Part shown: piece by piece, positions 19,155-28,242 of the stretch
Position numbering within the stretch: position 1 is the stretch's first letter
Layout of the letters: each line of letters begins with the position of its first letter
Assembly (NCBI RefSeq): GCF_007713705.1
Contig: NZ_VMSJ01000001.1
Span: 1,054,001-1,118,000, forward strand
Direction of reading: 5' to 3'
Length of the DNA: 64,000 nucleotides
Source of the DNA: Salinicoccus cyprini
GTDB taxonomy: Bacteria > Bacillota > Bacilli > Staphylococcales > Salinicoccaceae
Notes under the pieces: model-generated
Seen by the model: only the letters and a program-made list of their open reading frames with translations
The model's database searches: none
What the model was told of the DNA's origin: nothing
Made by a program: the position numbers and the translations under genes

Positions 19155-20153
19155 CTACTGCTCATACAGATACATGGGCTCGACACCCTGTCTGTTTCTG
19201 AGCAATGATTCGATCTGTGCAATTTCGGTATCACCAAAAAGACCACTGATGAAACTTTTTGCCTTATAGTTGAAGGATATACGATTGGTACCGTCATATC
19301 CGTATTCGATGACTTCCGGATTACCACCGATGTTCTCCTTCAGACCAGCCAGCGCATCCTCGACGTAGCCGAGCTGGTCGACGAGTCCATTGTCGACTGC
19401 GTCGCCTCCAAGGAAGATCCGCCCGTCCGCGAGCTCTCTGACTTCCGCTTCATCCATGCCTCTGCCTTCTGATACAACAGTGACAAAATCCTGATACATG
19501 CTGTCGACCATGTTCTGGACATACTGTGTCTCCTCTTCTGTCGGATCCCTATGGCCGCTCAGCATCTCCTTCATGTCGCCACTTGCATAGGTTTCGAATT
19601 CGACACCATAATCTTCTGCAAGCTGGCTGTAGTTGATACTCTGCATGATGACACCGATTGAACCGGTCAACGTTTCTTCAGAAGCGAAAATCTGGTCGGC
19701 AGGTGCTGATACATAATATCCACCGGAAGCCGCCATGCCGCCCATGGAGCTGTAGATGGTCTTGCCTGCTTCCTTGGCTTCCATGAGATATTTATGTATC
19801 TCTGCACTCTCATAGACACCACCACCTGGAGAATCCACGTTCAGTAGTATGCCTTTTATACTGTCGTCGGAAATGATTTCCTTCAGTGCCTCGACTGTCA
19901 ATCTGTGGTTGTATCCCTGCTGGGCAAACACACCGGTTTCACCGGAATCGACAATCGTTCCTTCCACATTGAGCATGGCAATTCTGCTGTCTGCATCTCC
20001 AGCTTCGACAACAAAGGAAGGCGGAAACTCCGCATTGGCATATTCGTTGAAAAGGTCTTCCCAATCACTTGCCCACATCGTATTGAAAATCGAAGCGACA
20101 ACGCCGAAGACAAGCAGCGATAATGCAACGACAACTGCAATGATTCTCTTCAC
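19155..20153 (-). CDS. sppA: signal peptide peptidase SppA
   Basis: Membrane-anchored serine peptidase that degrades leftover signal peptides. An N-terminal anchor (IIAVVVALSLLVFGVVASI) is followed by the S49 domain. The catalytic serine is in GGMAASGGYYVSAP and the lysine base in SGDMKEMLSGHRDP, the Ser/Lys dyad of the short, single-domain Gram-positive SppA. It has 332 residues. It is first of an apparent sppA-RDD-tpx transcript and divergent from nadK. Confidence 0.93.
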   Translation of the reverse strand: MKRIIAVVVALSLLVFGVVASIFNTMWASDWEDLFNEYANAEFPPSFVVEAGDADSRIAMLNVEGTIVDSGETGVFAQQGYNHRLTVEALKEIISDDSIKGILLNVDSPGGGVYESAEIHKYLMEAKEAGKTIYSSMGGMAASGGYYVSAPADQIFASEETLTGSIGVIMQSINYSQLAEDYGVEFETYASGDMKEMLSGHRDPTEEETQYVQNMVDSMYQDFVTVVSEGRGMDEAEVRELADGRIFLGGDAVDNGLVDQLGYVEDALAGLKENIGGNPEVIEYGYDGTNRISFNYKAKSFISGLFGDTEIAQIESLLRNRQGVEPMYLYEQ

Positions 20154-20236
20154 ATCAACATCCCTTTCTGCTTATATTGTATATCGTTTTTATGATACCA
20201 TAGACTTATCATCTACAGGGAATAGGAGTGAACGGA

Positions 20237-21037
20237 TTGATCAACTATAAAACCATCTACTTCTTTGCACCACATGGAGAAGAGACAGAGACCATATGCG
20301 AAGACCTTTCAAAGCTTTTCCAAAGGCTTGGCATCAGTACGGTCGACTCGGACCAGGAAGCGGATATCATCGCTTCGATCGGTGGAGACGGCGCTTTTCT
20401 ACAGGCGGTCAGACGCAGTAATTTCAGGGACGACTGTGTCTACCTTGGCATTGCCATCGACAGCGGCAAATACTTCTACGTCGACTTCCACTACCAGGAT
20501 CTGCAGAGCCTTGAAGAAGCATTCCAGAAGGATGACATCGATGTCAGAAACTACCCGGCACTGGAAGTAAGGGTGAACGACAATGAACCGAGCTACTGCC
20601 TGAACGAATTCACATTGCGCTCAAGCATCGTCAGAACAATAAAGATGGATGTCTATATCAGCAACTTCCTCTTCGAGCAGTTCAATGGTGATGGCATACT
20701 GGTGTCCACTCCGACAGGTTCCACCGGCTATAATAAATCACTTGGGGGCGCAGTCGTCGATCCGCTCGTCCATGCCATCCAGGTGACGGAGATGGCGAGC
20801 GTCAACAACAATACCCACCGTACACTCGGCACAAGCTTCCTGCTCAGCAAGGAACGCCCGCTGACGCTGCTCATCGACAAGAATGTCGACTACTATCCGG
20901 TCATGTCTCTTGATAACGAAGCAATGAGCATGCGGAACACCGAAAAAGTGGAGCTCGGCATGAGTGATAAGCTCATCAAGACGCTGAAACTCAGAAATAA
21001 TACATTCTGGCATAAAGCACAAAGAAACTTCCTCTGA
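20237..21037 (+). CDS. nadK: NAD kinase
   Basis: Phosphorylates NAD to NADP. The GGDG motif is at SIGGDGAFLQAV, the NE/D motif at YCLNEFTLRS and the glycine-rich DGILVSTPTGSTGYNKS loop is intact. It is 266 residues long. The start is taken as TTG 20237 because AGGAG lies eight bases upstream; the in-frame GTG at 20228 overlaps that ribosome site. This branch corresponds to the second NAD kinase of bacilli (PpnK2/YtdI type). It ends in a bidirectional terminator. Confidence 0.92.
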   Translation: MINYKTIYFFAPHGEETETICEDLSKLFQRLGISTVDSDQEADIIASIGGDGAFLQAVRRSNFRDDCVYLGIAIDSGKYFYVDFHYQDLQSLEEAFQKDDIDVRNYPALEVRVNDNEPSYCLNEFTLRSSIVRTIKMDVYISNFLFEQFNGDGILVSTPTGSTGYNKSLGGAVVDPLVHAIQVTEMASVNNNTHRTLGTSFLLSKERPLTLLIDKNVDYYPVMSLDNEAMSMRNTEKVELGMSDKLIKTLKLRNNTFWHKAQRNFL

Positions 21038-21052
21038 TACAGAGGAAGTTTT
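21024..21052. terminator. bidirectional terminator between nadK and the TSUP gene
   Basis: 11-bp stem aaacttcctct / agaggaagttt with loop gatac, followed by a T run on the plus strand. Confidence 0.92.
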
Positions 21053-21826
21053 TTATATGCCCGACAGGAAAAAGTCGTATAGATTTTTTATGATGAGTAT
21101 CGTCGTCACAATGATGAACAGCGCCTTTACATAGCCGACCCCTTTCGAAATGGCCATGTGGGCACCTGTATATGAACCGAGAATCATGCTTCCCGCCATG
21201 ACGAAGCCATACGTATAGCTCACTTCCCCCATGATGATGAAAAGGAGCAGACCACCGATGTTGCTCGCAAAATTCAGTACTTTGGCATTGCCGGCGGATC
21301 TCAGGAAGTCGAAGCCTGTAAACAGCATGAGGAACATCAGGAATGACCCTGTTCCCCCGCCCATGAACCCATCATAGAAACCGATGATCAGAACGAAAAG
21401 AATGAGAATGGCAACCTTTCTGGATGTGAACACCATCTTCTTCTCCATTCCACCCCAATCCTTGTTCACGAGCGTATAGACGAGTACGAATATCAGCATG
21501 ACCAGTACAAGAGGTTTCAGCAGCTCACCGGGCATCTGCACTGCCAGCAGCGCACCGCCGACCGACAGCAGAAAGCTGAGCGGGAACAGCTTCATGACCA
21601 GTCGGAAGTCCACGTGCCGGGCACGCAGAAATTTCAAGGAGCTGGTCAGGGAACCGAAAGATGAAGCAAGCTTGTTCGTACCGAGTGCAGTCGCAGGTGA
21701 CATGCCTGTGGCAAGCAGTGCAGGAATGGATACCAGTCCCCCGCCCCCGACGACGGAATCGATGAATGCTGCGAGAAAGCCGAATGCGATGACCAGCAGA
21801 AGTGTGGAAAGTTCTATTTCCGGCAT
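21053..21826 (-). CDS. TSUP (TauE/SafE) family membrane transporter
   Basis: A 257-residue protein with about eight membrane segments. The TSUP repeats are seen as FIDSVVGGGGLVSIPALL near the N-terminus and DGFMGGGTGSFLMF in the second half. The family moves sulfite, sulfoacetate, thiosulfate or other organic anions. It lies 2 bp after thiI in the iscS-thiI run, so a role with sulfur compounds is a fair guess but not shown. Confidence 0.9.
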   Translation of the reverse strand: MPEIELSTLLLVIAFGFLAAFIDSVVGGGGLVSIPALLATGMSPATALGTNKLASSFGSLTSSLKFLRARHVDFRLVMKLFPLSFLLSVGGALLAVQMPGELLKPLVLVMLIFVLVYTLVNKDWGGMEKKMVFTSRKVAILILFVLIIGFYDGFMGGGTGSFLMFLMLFTGFDFLRSAGNAKVLNFASNIGGLLLFIIMGEVSYTYGFVMAGSMILGSYTGAHMAISKGVGYVKALFIIVTTILIIKNLYDFFLSGI

Positions 21827-21828
21827 GA

Positions 21829-23028
21829 TTACAGCAGCGAATCAAATGCTTCATTTTTTTCCGCTTCGAGAGCAGAATAGCATTCGATATTGGCAAGTGC
21901 CTTTTCGATCATCGGTTCGAAATCCACTTTGGATTCGAACTTCTCGACCTTTCCGACTTCCGGTCTTGTTTTCGGCGCTTTCGGCTTGAATATGGTGCAG
22001 CAGTCCTCATACGGTAGAACTGATGTTTCATACGTACCGAATTTTTTTGCCATCTCGACAATCTCATTCTTTTCGAGCGTCAGTAGCGGACGCAGCACCG
22101 GAAAGTTCGTCACGGCATTGATGGCATGCATGCTCGTCAATGTCTGGGACGCAACCTGGCCGAGATTCTCACCATTGACGATGGCTTTCGCATTGATTTT
22201 TTCGGCAAGACGCTCCGCGATGATCAGCATGAGGCGGCGGGTCGTCGTCATGGACATGTTGTCCGGTATCCAGTCATGGACCGTCGTCTGCAGTTCAGTG
22301 AATGGTACGATGTGCAGCTTGATGTCGGTGCCTGTACGGCGCGACAATATATCGACGAGCTGCTTGACCTTCTCCGTCGCCTGGGGACTGGTGTATGGCG
22401 GCGAGTGGAAATGGACGGCCTCGAGCTCCACGCCCTTCTTCATGACTTCAAGCCCTGCCACAGGTGAATCGATGCCGCCTGAAATCATCAGCAGCGCTTT
22501 GCCGCCTGTGCCGATCGGCAGTCCGCCGATGCATTGGATGACTTCATGATACATATATATTGCCTCTGCCCGCACTTCGACCATGATCTGGTGGTCCGGT
22601 TTTTTGACATCAACGCCGAGATGCGGGACATTTTCCAGTACGTAGCCACCAAGCATCCGCTGGATATCGGATGTATTAAGGTGGTAGGTCTTATCCGTCC
22701 TTCTCACCTCGATCTTGAACGTATCCTCCGTACCGAAAGTATCCGCAAAATGAACAGCTGTCTCCTTCATCGCAGCTTCAGTCCGCTCAATCTTTGCTAT
22801 CGGCGAAACGCTCAATATGCCGTTGATATTTTCGAGCGCAGCCATGACGGCTGTATGGTCTTCATCCTGCAAGGTGACGTAGGCACGGTCCCATTGCGTA
22901 TGGATCTGGACATTGAAGTCCGACAGGGCACGCTTCATGTTCTCTCTTAATGCGCGTATGAACATTTTTCTATTTTTGGTCTTGAGCGTAATTTCTCCAT
23001 ATCTTACCAGAATATGATCGTATATCAT
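21829..23028 (-). CDS. thiI: tRNA 4-thiouridine synthase ThiI (no rhodanese domain)
   Basis: Adds sulfur to uridine 8 of tRNA. The order is a ferredoxin-like N-terminal domain, THUMP (residues about 60-165) and the ATP PP-loop SGGIDSPVAG near residue 185. The protein ends at 399 residues, so the rhodanese domain of the E. coli enzyme is absent, as in Bacillus, where the neighbouring cysteine desulfurase delivers sulfur directly. It overlaps the end of that desulfurase gene by 4 bp, supporting tight coupling. Confidence 0.95.
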   Translation of the reverse strand: MIYDHILVRYGEITLKTKNRKMFIRALRENMKRALSDFNVQIHTQWDRAYVTLQDEDHTAVMAALENINGILSVSPIAKIERTEAAMKETAVHFADTFGTEDTFKIEVRRTDKTYHLNTSDIQRMLGGYVLENVPHLGVDVKKPDHQIMVEVRAEAIYMYHEVIQCIGGLPIGTGGKALLMISGGIDSPVAGLEVMKKGVELEAVHFHSPPYTSPQATEKVKQLVDILSRRTGTDIKLHIVPFTELQTTVHDWIPDNMSMTTTRRLMLIIAERLAEKINAKAIVNGENLGQVASQTLTSMHAINAVTNFPVLRPLLTLEKNEIVEMAKKFGTYETSVLPYEDCCTIFKPKAPKTRPEVGKVEKFESKVDFEPMIEKALANIECYSALEAEKNEAFDSLL

Positions 23029-24152
23029 TTTAAAACCTCTCCTATTTCCTCATGCACCGCTCGAAGGGCAGTGATCAGTTCATCTACTTCTTCTTCCTTG
23101 GTCAGACCGCTGAAAGATATTCTTATGCTGCCTTCTATGACAGCCCGTTCATTGTCCATGGCGAGCAGCGTTTCATTCAGTTTCTTCAGTTTCGAGGCAC
23201 ATGCGCTTGTTGTCGATACCATGATGCCGCGATTGCCGAGTGCATTCACAACGACTTCACCTTTTGCACCTATGAATGACACATTCAGTATATGGGGGAC
23301 GCCGGAAGGCTGTAGATGAATGGCGCGCATGTCTCGGAGCGCCATTCTGACTTTATGGTTGAATCCGGCAATCCTGCCAGCGGCAGCATCCCGCTGCTCA
23401 GTCGCAATACGCAGTGCACGTGCCATCGCCACTGCACCCGGCAGATTGACGGTTCCGCTTCTGATGTTATTTTCATGGCCCCCGCCATGGAGGATCGGCG
23501 ATAGTGTCCTCGGCTCCTTCGCAACCAGTGCACCGGTCCCTTTCAGGCCATGGAACTTATGGCTGCTGAAGCTTAATGAATCCACCCCGGTATAGTCCAT
23601 ATCGATCTTGCCGATGGCCTGTGTTGCGTCGGTATGGAAATGTGCTTTCGGATAGCCTTTGAGCAATTCTGTGATTTCAGCAATGGGCTGGATACTGCCG
23701 GTGATGTTGTTGACAGCCATGACGGTGATGAATATGACATCATCATCCAGCAGCCTCCTGACATGTTCAATATCCACTGTACCGTCAGGCAGTGTTCTGA
23801 TGTACTTGATCCTAAAACCATCATTTTTCATCGCCTCCAGTACGCCAAGGACGCTCGGATGTTCGAGTTCACTGACAAGTACTGTCCGGCCGTATGTGCG
23901 CTTCCGCCCAAGTACACTCTGGATCACCAGATTATTGGCCTCCGTCGCACCGGACGTAAAAATACAGCGGTAATCCGGAACCCCGAGCAGCTCCACAATC
24001 TGTTTTCTTGAAGCCTCAAGGAGCTGCGACGCTTTCCGCCCCGACTGGTGGATGCTTGCGGTATTGAAGTAGTAGGCTTCATTGACGTTCATGAAAGTCT
24101 TCATCACTTCACTGTATGGACGCGTTGTTGCTGCATTGTCCATGTATATCAA
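23025..24152 (-). CDS. cysteine desulfurase, ThiI partner type
   Basis: PLP enzyme that takes sulfur from cysteine and passes it to ThiI. Seen are YMDNAATTRP, the PLP lysine in SSHKFHGLKGTG, and the active-site cysteine in STTSACASKLKK. It has 375 residues from a TTG at 24152, which has AGGAGA six bases upstream; the longer GTG reading at 24167 would overlap that site. It matches the NifZ/IscS-like protein dedicated to ThiI in bacilli rather than the Fe-S cluster SufS. The gene overlaps thiI by 4 bp and follows ezrA by 54 bp. Confidence 0.92.
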   Translation of the reverse strand: MIYMDNAATTRPYSEVMKTFMNVNEAYYFNTASIHQSGRKASQLLEASRKQIVELLGVPDYRCIFTSGATEANNLVIQSVLGRKRTYGRTVLVSELEHPSVLGVLEAMKNDGFRIKYIRTLPDGTVDIEHVRRLLDDDVIFITVMAVNNITGSIQPIAEITELLKGYPKAHFHTDATQAIGKIDMDYTGVDSLSFSSHKFHGLKGTGALVAKEPRTLSPILHGGGHENNIRSGTVNLPGAVAMARALRIATEQRDAAAGRIAGFNHKVRMALRDMRAIHLQPSGVPHILNVSFIGAKGEVVVNALGNRGIMVSTTSACASKLKKLNETLLAMDNERAVIEGSIRISFSGLTKEEEVDELITALRAVHEEIGEVLK

Positions 24153-24206
24153 AATATCTCTCCTCACGTAAAAGGGACTCGGGATGAATATCCCAAGCCA
24201 CCTGTT

Positions 24207-25901
24207 CTATTGCTTATCGAATTCTTTCTCAATGCGTGATGCTGCACCCGGTTCTACTTTTTCAAGCGCCTTTTCGGCAATCTGCAGCGCGCGCTTGTAG
24301 CGGTTCTCCCTGAAGAGCCTTTCCGCTTCCGTCAGCATCTGATTGAAGTCCGGATCATCTCTTCTATAGCGGTTGCCATACTGGATCATCACTTCTGTCA
24401 GTCTGGCTTCCTGCAGGATCTCATAGGCTTCCTGCTCATATTTATTCATCAGCACGACTGTGCGGTTCACCTTATCTTTGATGTACTGGACATTCAGAGG
24501 CCGTCTCTGGAAATACTTGTTGATTTCCTTGATATCGATGTCCAGTTCATTCTTCATGACGAGGAACTTCTCCGGTACACTGGAAAGATTGGATCCGAGC
24601 AGCTCCCTGTAGATTTCCTCTTTGCGGTCCTGGATGAGAATGGAGTTCTCACGTGCCTCCGCTTCATCTTCGCGCAGATTGACCAGATACTGCTGGATCT
24701 GCTGCTGCTCGTCATTTATCGAACCGATGTTATCCTTGATGTATTCGAGATTATCCAGCACTTCGCTGTAGCGTGCCGTCGTCTTGCTTGTTTCGGTGAT
24801 GACTTCATCATAGACGTCTATCATGTTCTCGATTTCGTGTTCGAACTTCTGAACTCTGTGGATGTCCGTCTCGTTTATATGGTACTGCTCTTTTACATAG
24901 TCGATCTCCGTACGCAGCGTGTAGTTCATATCCTTCGCCAGGAACAGATCATCTGTAATGATATCCTTCTCGTGGTCCACTTTAGTCTTCGCTCTCACTT
25001 CGTGTTCGATCAGTTCGAGCATGTCATCAAGCTGGTTATTGATGTCTTCAAGAATATCGCGTGCTTCGTCCAGCTCAAGTCGTGTAATCAAAGGCTCGAC
25101 AAGATTCAGCTTGCCCTTCAGTGTGGACAGCTTGCCCTCCACCTTGACGTGTTCAAGGTCATAGCCCTCCGCCTTCAGATCACGGCAGCCGAAGCGCACT
25201 TCCTGGAACTGCTGGGGCAGATCCTTCTGGACTTCCTTGATCAGGAGCGGAATCTCGTCCATGTTCTCCTTCAATATGGACAGCTCCTCATGCACTTCGT
25301 CTATCTCTTTGTTCGCTGTCACATAGTTGCCCTGATTGACCTGCTTCTCATAGGCCTTAAGTTCAGGTTCATATGTTTCGATCAACTTCTCAAGAGGTGG
25401 CTGCGCCTCGCCGAACTGATGTCCATTCGCAAGCACATCGCGTTTCGCTTCACGATAGAGCCGCTCAGCTTCATTGTACTTTCTTTCACCTTCCTCATTC
25501 GAGGAAATCAGCTGATGGATCTCGCCGGAAAGCTCCTTGTACTTGCTTTCGACACCTTCAAGTTTAGCATTTGCACTTTCAGTCTTCTCACGGCTGTCCT
25601 TGAAACGAAATTTCTCTACATCAGCAGCAGCCTGGTCCAGGTCATTTTGGGCCTCTGTCAGGGAATGCTTCAATACGCCCTGCCAGTCGGACTGCCAAGT
25701 CTTGTACAGTGATTGTGCCTCACCATGAAGGTTGTAGTTCTTGACCTTCACAAGCTCATCCTGAAATGGCAGATTCCGCATTCCCTCGAGTTTTATAGAT
25801 TGTGTCTTTATGTCATCTTTTCTGATATTGCGTATATATAATAGCATGCCGATCGCGATGACGATGGCAAGTATGACAACGATTAAAACATAGACCCACA
25901 T
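24207..25901 (-). CDS. ezrA: septation ring formation regulator EzrA
   Basis: Membrane-bound regulator of FtsZ ring assembly and partner of division and cell-wall synthesis proteins. One N-terminal membrane segment (VLIVVILAIVIAIGMLLYI) is followed by about 530 residues of spectrin-like coiled coil. The protein is 564 residues, the usual size. CTACCTCC downstream of the start on the plus strand is a strong ribosome site on the coding strand (GGAGG). It is divergent from the free-methionine sulfoxide reductase gene. Confidence 0.95.
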   Translation of the reverse strand: MWVYVLIVVILAIVIAIGMLLYIRNIRKDDIKTQSIKLEGMRNLPFQDELVKVKNYNLHGEAQSLYKTWQSDWQGVLKHSLTEAQNDLDQAAADVEKFRFKDSREKTESANAKLEGVESKYKELSGEIHQLISSNEEGERKYNEAERLYREAKRDVLANGHQFGEAQPPLEKLIETYEPELKAYEKQVNQGNYVTANKEIDEVHEELSILKENMDEIPLLIKEVQKDLPQQFQEVRFGCRDLKAEGYDLEHVKVEGKLSTLKGKLNLVEPLITRLELDEARDILEDINNQLDDMLELIEHEVRAKTKVDHEKDIITDDLFLAKDMNYTLRTEIDYVKEQYHINETDIHRVQKFEHEIENMIDVYDEVITETSKTTARYSEVLDNLEYIKDNIGSINDEQQQIQQYLVNLREDEAEARENSILIQDRKEEIYRELLGSNLSSVPEKFLVMKNELDIDIKEINKYFQRRPLNVQYIKDKVNRTVVLMNKYEQEAYEILQEARLTEVMIQYGNRYRRDDPDFNQMLTEAERLFRENRYKRALQIAEKALEKVEPGAASRIEKEFDKQ

Positions 25902-25944
25902 ACAGCTACCTCCTAAGTATATAATTAGATTATAGCTTAAAAAA

Positions 25945-25973
25945 TTGAAAGAAAAAACATATAAATGTATAAT
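25945..25973 (+). promoter_or_regulatory. sigma-A-type promoter of the GAF-domain gene
   Basis: TTGAAA (25945-25950), 17-base spacer, TATAAT (25968-25973), 34 bp before the start codon. Confidence 0.82.
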
Positions 25974-26006
25974 TCAAGAATATTTATATAGACAGGGTGA
26001 TAGATA

Positions 26007-26477
26007 ATGTTTACAGAAACACAAATCAAGGACTATGCACAATTGAACCAGATGCTGAAAGGCCTTCTTGAAGACGAGACAAACCGTATCGCTAATCTGT
26101 CCAATGCTTCAAGCCTTCTGAATGTATTCCTCGAGGACATCAACTGGGTCGGCTTCTACCTCTACGATGAACCGGCAGATGAACTCGTACTCGGACCATT
26201 CCAGGGACTGCCTGCCTGCGTCAGAATCCAGAACGGTAAAGGCGTCTGCGGCCTTGCCTTCAGAGGCAACGACGTATTCATCGTCGATGATGTAACACAA
26301 TTCCCCGGCCACATCGCATGCGATGCCAACAGCCGTTCAGAAATCGTCGTGCCGATCTACAAAGACGGTACACCGATCGGTGTACTCGACATCGACTCCC
26401 CTTCATTCGACCGCTTCACAGACGAAGATCGTCAGGGCCTGATCGAATTCGTTGAAGTATTGAAACAGTATATCTAG
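26007..26477 (+). CDS. free methionine-(R)-sulfoxide reductase (GAF domain)
   Basis: Repairs oxidised free methionine. It is a single 156-residue GAF domain with the three cysteines of the family: Cys71 (LPACVRI), Cys81 (GVCGLAF) and Cys105 (GHIACDANS). NWVGFYLYD and GVLDIDSP are also family landmarks. It has its own near-consensus promoter and precedes rpsD, the same order as in staphylococci. The enzyme uses thioredoxin as reductant in relatives. Confidence 0.93.
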   Translation: MFTETQIKDYAQLNQMLKGLLEDETNRIANLSNASSLLNVFLEDINWVGFYLYDEPADELVLGPFQGLPACVRIQNGKGVCGLAFRGNDVFIVDDVTQFPGHIACDANSRSEIVVPIYKDGTPIGVLDIDSPSFDRFTDEDRQGLIEFVEVLKQYI

Positions 26478-26488
26478 ATGGACAGCTA

Positions 26489-26517
26489 TTGACAAGCAAT
26501 TGATATTTGTGTATAAT
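26489..26517 (+). promoter_or_regulatory. consensus promoter of rpsD
   Basis: TTGACA (26489-26494), exactly 17 bases, TATAAT (26512-26517). Both boxes match the sigma-A consensus perfectly, fitting a ribosomal protein gene. Confidence 0.93.
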
Positions 26518-26524
26518 CATTAAT

Positions 26525-26705
26525 TGTGTAAATGAACGGATTAAGTAGCGGATGACCATTACATGCCAGCATGCGGTTCCCGGTGAGGGATGTGCTGTGT
26601 AACTGATGCTATAAGGCGAAGGCACTTTAAATCGCATGCCCATGTAAGTGGTTATCAACCTTATGATGTTTTTTGCATGAATAAAAACAATAAGGAGGAG
26701 TCATA
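26525..26705 (+). promoter_or_regulatory. structured rpsD leader, probable S4 autoregulatory RNA
   Basis: About 180 bases separate the promoter from the rpsD start. They contain a long-range pairing (tgaccattacatg near 26551 with catgtaagtggtta near 26641) enclosing two smaller hairpins and paired gcatgc segments. B. subtilis rpsD is repressed by S4 binding to its leader; this leader sits in the same place and is clearly structured. I did not fold it formally. Confidence 0.68.
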
Positions 26706-27308
26706 ATGGCTCGTTTTAGAGGTTCAATCTGGAAAAAGTCCCGTCGTCTCGGAATTTCCCTGACTGGTACTGGCAAAGAATTGGAACGCCGTCCATACGC
26801 ACCTGGTGATCATGGACCAACACAAAGAATCAAGCTTTCCGAATACGGAATGCAACTGCAGGAGAAGCAGAAACTCCGCTACATGTACGGAATCAACGAA
26901 CGTCAATTCCGCACAATCTTCGACCGTTCTGCAAAAATGAAAGGTGTTCATGGTGAAAACTTCATGATCCTTCTCGCTTCCCGTCTGGATGCAGTCGTAT
27001 ACCAGCTCGGACTTGCAAGAACACGCCGTCAAGCACGTCAGCTTGTCAACCACGGTCACGTAACAGTAGACGGTGGACGTGTGGATATCCCATCCTACAC
27101 GCTTAAAGCTGGACAGACTATCGGCCTGCGTGAGAAATCCCGCAACCTCGACATCGTTAAAGAAGCGATTGAGTACAACAACTTCGTTCCAGAATATCTT
27201 TCATTCGACGAAGAAAAAATGGAAGGTTCCTTCGTACGTCAACCAGAGCGTTCAGAACTCTCTGCTGACATCAACGAACAGCTTATCGTAGAATTCTATT
27301 CCAGGTAA
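26706..27308 (+). CDS. rpsD: 30S ribosomal protein S4
   Basis: Primary 16S rRNA-binding protein of the small subunit body. It begins [21 protein letters not shown] and carries the S4 RNA-binding domain ([20 protein letters not shown] ... [14 protein letters not shown]). The length of 200 residues is normal, and it is of the cysteine-free, zinc-independent type. AAGGAGGAG precedes the ATG. It is transcribed alone from a strong promoter, as usual in Firmicutes. Confidence 0.97.
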   Translation: MARFRGSIWKKSRRLGISLTGTGKELERRPYAPGDHGPTQRIKLSEYGMQLQEKQKLRYMYGINERQFRTIFDRSAKMKGVHGENFMILLASRLDAVVYQLGLARTRRQARQLVNHGHVTVDGGRVDIPSYTLKAGQTIGLREKSRNLDIVKEAIEYNNFVPEYLSFDEEKMEGSFVRQPERSELSADINEQLIVEFYSR

Positions 27309-27327
27309 TAAGTGGGAACACTATTTC

Positions 27328-27367
27328 AAAGCTCCAGACCCTTTTCGAAGGGGCCTGGAGCTTTTTT
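27328..27367. terminator. terminator after rpsD
   Basis: aaagctccag (27328-27337) pairs with ctggagcttt (27355-27364), extended by ccc/ggg inside, and is followed by TTTTTT. Confidence 0.92.
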
Positions 27368-27783
27368 CATTTCACAACTTCAAGCAGGGCTGCTTCCGAA
27401 TAGTACAAGTCCACTTTTCGCAACTCTTCCAGTTTTATACTTCTCTTTTCCTTTATAAAACCATTTTCATAGCCATTCAAAACAAACTTTATAGTCAGGA
27501 AATAGGCGTCATTTTCAGCAAAATGCGCCTTTATGTAGTCATATAGAAGTGAAACTGCCTTTCTTTCCATTCCACTCACTTTCTTGGTGCCGCGCTCAGG
27601 AAGCTTATATGCATATGAATCAGTTTCATAAATATTATTTTCATTCTCCAACCCTTCAAAATAAAAGGACTCTGCTGCATTTTCAGTTGGGTACCAGGAG
27701 AGATTTTCGATATGAATCCCTCTATCCCCTACTGATCCTAGAGCTAATGGCTTGTCACTTGCCAAGTAGATGTATTCCGTCAT
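27367..27783 (-). CDS. hypothetical protein
   Basis: A 138-residue soluble protein without signal peptide or membrane segment, not recognised by me. It starts MTEYIYLASDKPLALGSVGD and is rich in Glu, Tyr and Lys. The ribosome site AAAGAGGTGC is good. It shares the rpsD terminator on its 3' side. It marks the left edge of the accessory block between rpsD and tyrS. Proteins starting in a similar way occur in other Firmicutes as far as I recall, but no function is known to me. Confidence 0.75.
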   Translation of the reverse strand: MTEYIYLASDKPLALGSVGDRGIHIENLSWYPTENAAESFYFEGLENENNIYETDSYAYKLPERGTKKVSGMERKAVSLLYDYIKAHFAENDAYFLTIKFVLNGYENGFIKEKRSIKLEELRKVDLYYSEAALLEVVK

Positions 27784-27895
27784 GCTGCACCTCTTTCCAG
27801 TATGATTGCAAAGGGGAAAATAATTATATCATTAGGTAAACAAAGAATCAGATTTCCATATTGTAAGAGTTTGATTCTTTTAAACGGATAATCAA

Positions 27896-27924
27896 GGTTT
27901 GAATCCCAGTGAGGGATTCAAACC
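27896..27924 (-). terminator. hairpin after the DUF6440 gene
   Basis: ggtttgaatccc / gggattcaaacc, a perfect 12-bp stem with a 5-base loop. There is no strong T run, so it may be a weak terminator or an mRNA-end structure. Confidence 0.65.
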
Positions 27925-27934
27925 GTATTATTAT

Positions 27935-28132
27935 TTACTTCTTCACAACTACCTGGCCGTTCTCATCCAGTAGTGGTGTCATGCTGCCGCCGGTACCGCC
28001 CCACGTGTATAAGTATTGAACCCCTGTATCCTGATCGGTTATGACATAGCAGTTGAAGACTGCATCGTTTGTCTTCATCTGTTCAATAACGAACCTGTTA
28101 TCTCCTTCATCCTTCTTGTTTCCAAACACCAT
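27935..28132 (-). CDS. small DUF6440-like protein
   Basis: A 65-residue protein whose second half, DQDTGVQYLYTWGGTGGSMTP then LLDENGQVVVK, has the pattern of the DUF6440 family (TGVxYL, GGxTPLLDxxGxP). No function is known for that family. GGAGGGG precedes the ATG. It is a single gene transcribed away from the AraC-type regulator. Confidence 0.8.
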   Translation of the reverse strand: MVFGNKKDEGDNRFVIEQMKTNDAVFNCYVITDQDTGVQYLYTWGGTGGSMTPLLDENGQVVVKK

Positions 28133-28242
28133 AACCCCTCCTTCGTATTTTCCATTCTATTGTAACATTACTCTATGCTCCACAACTATTATCAAACAAG
28201 CTTATACTTGTCCTGATAGAATGAATTCCAGGAGGTGAAGTG

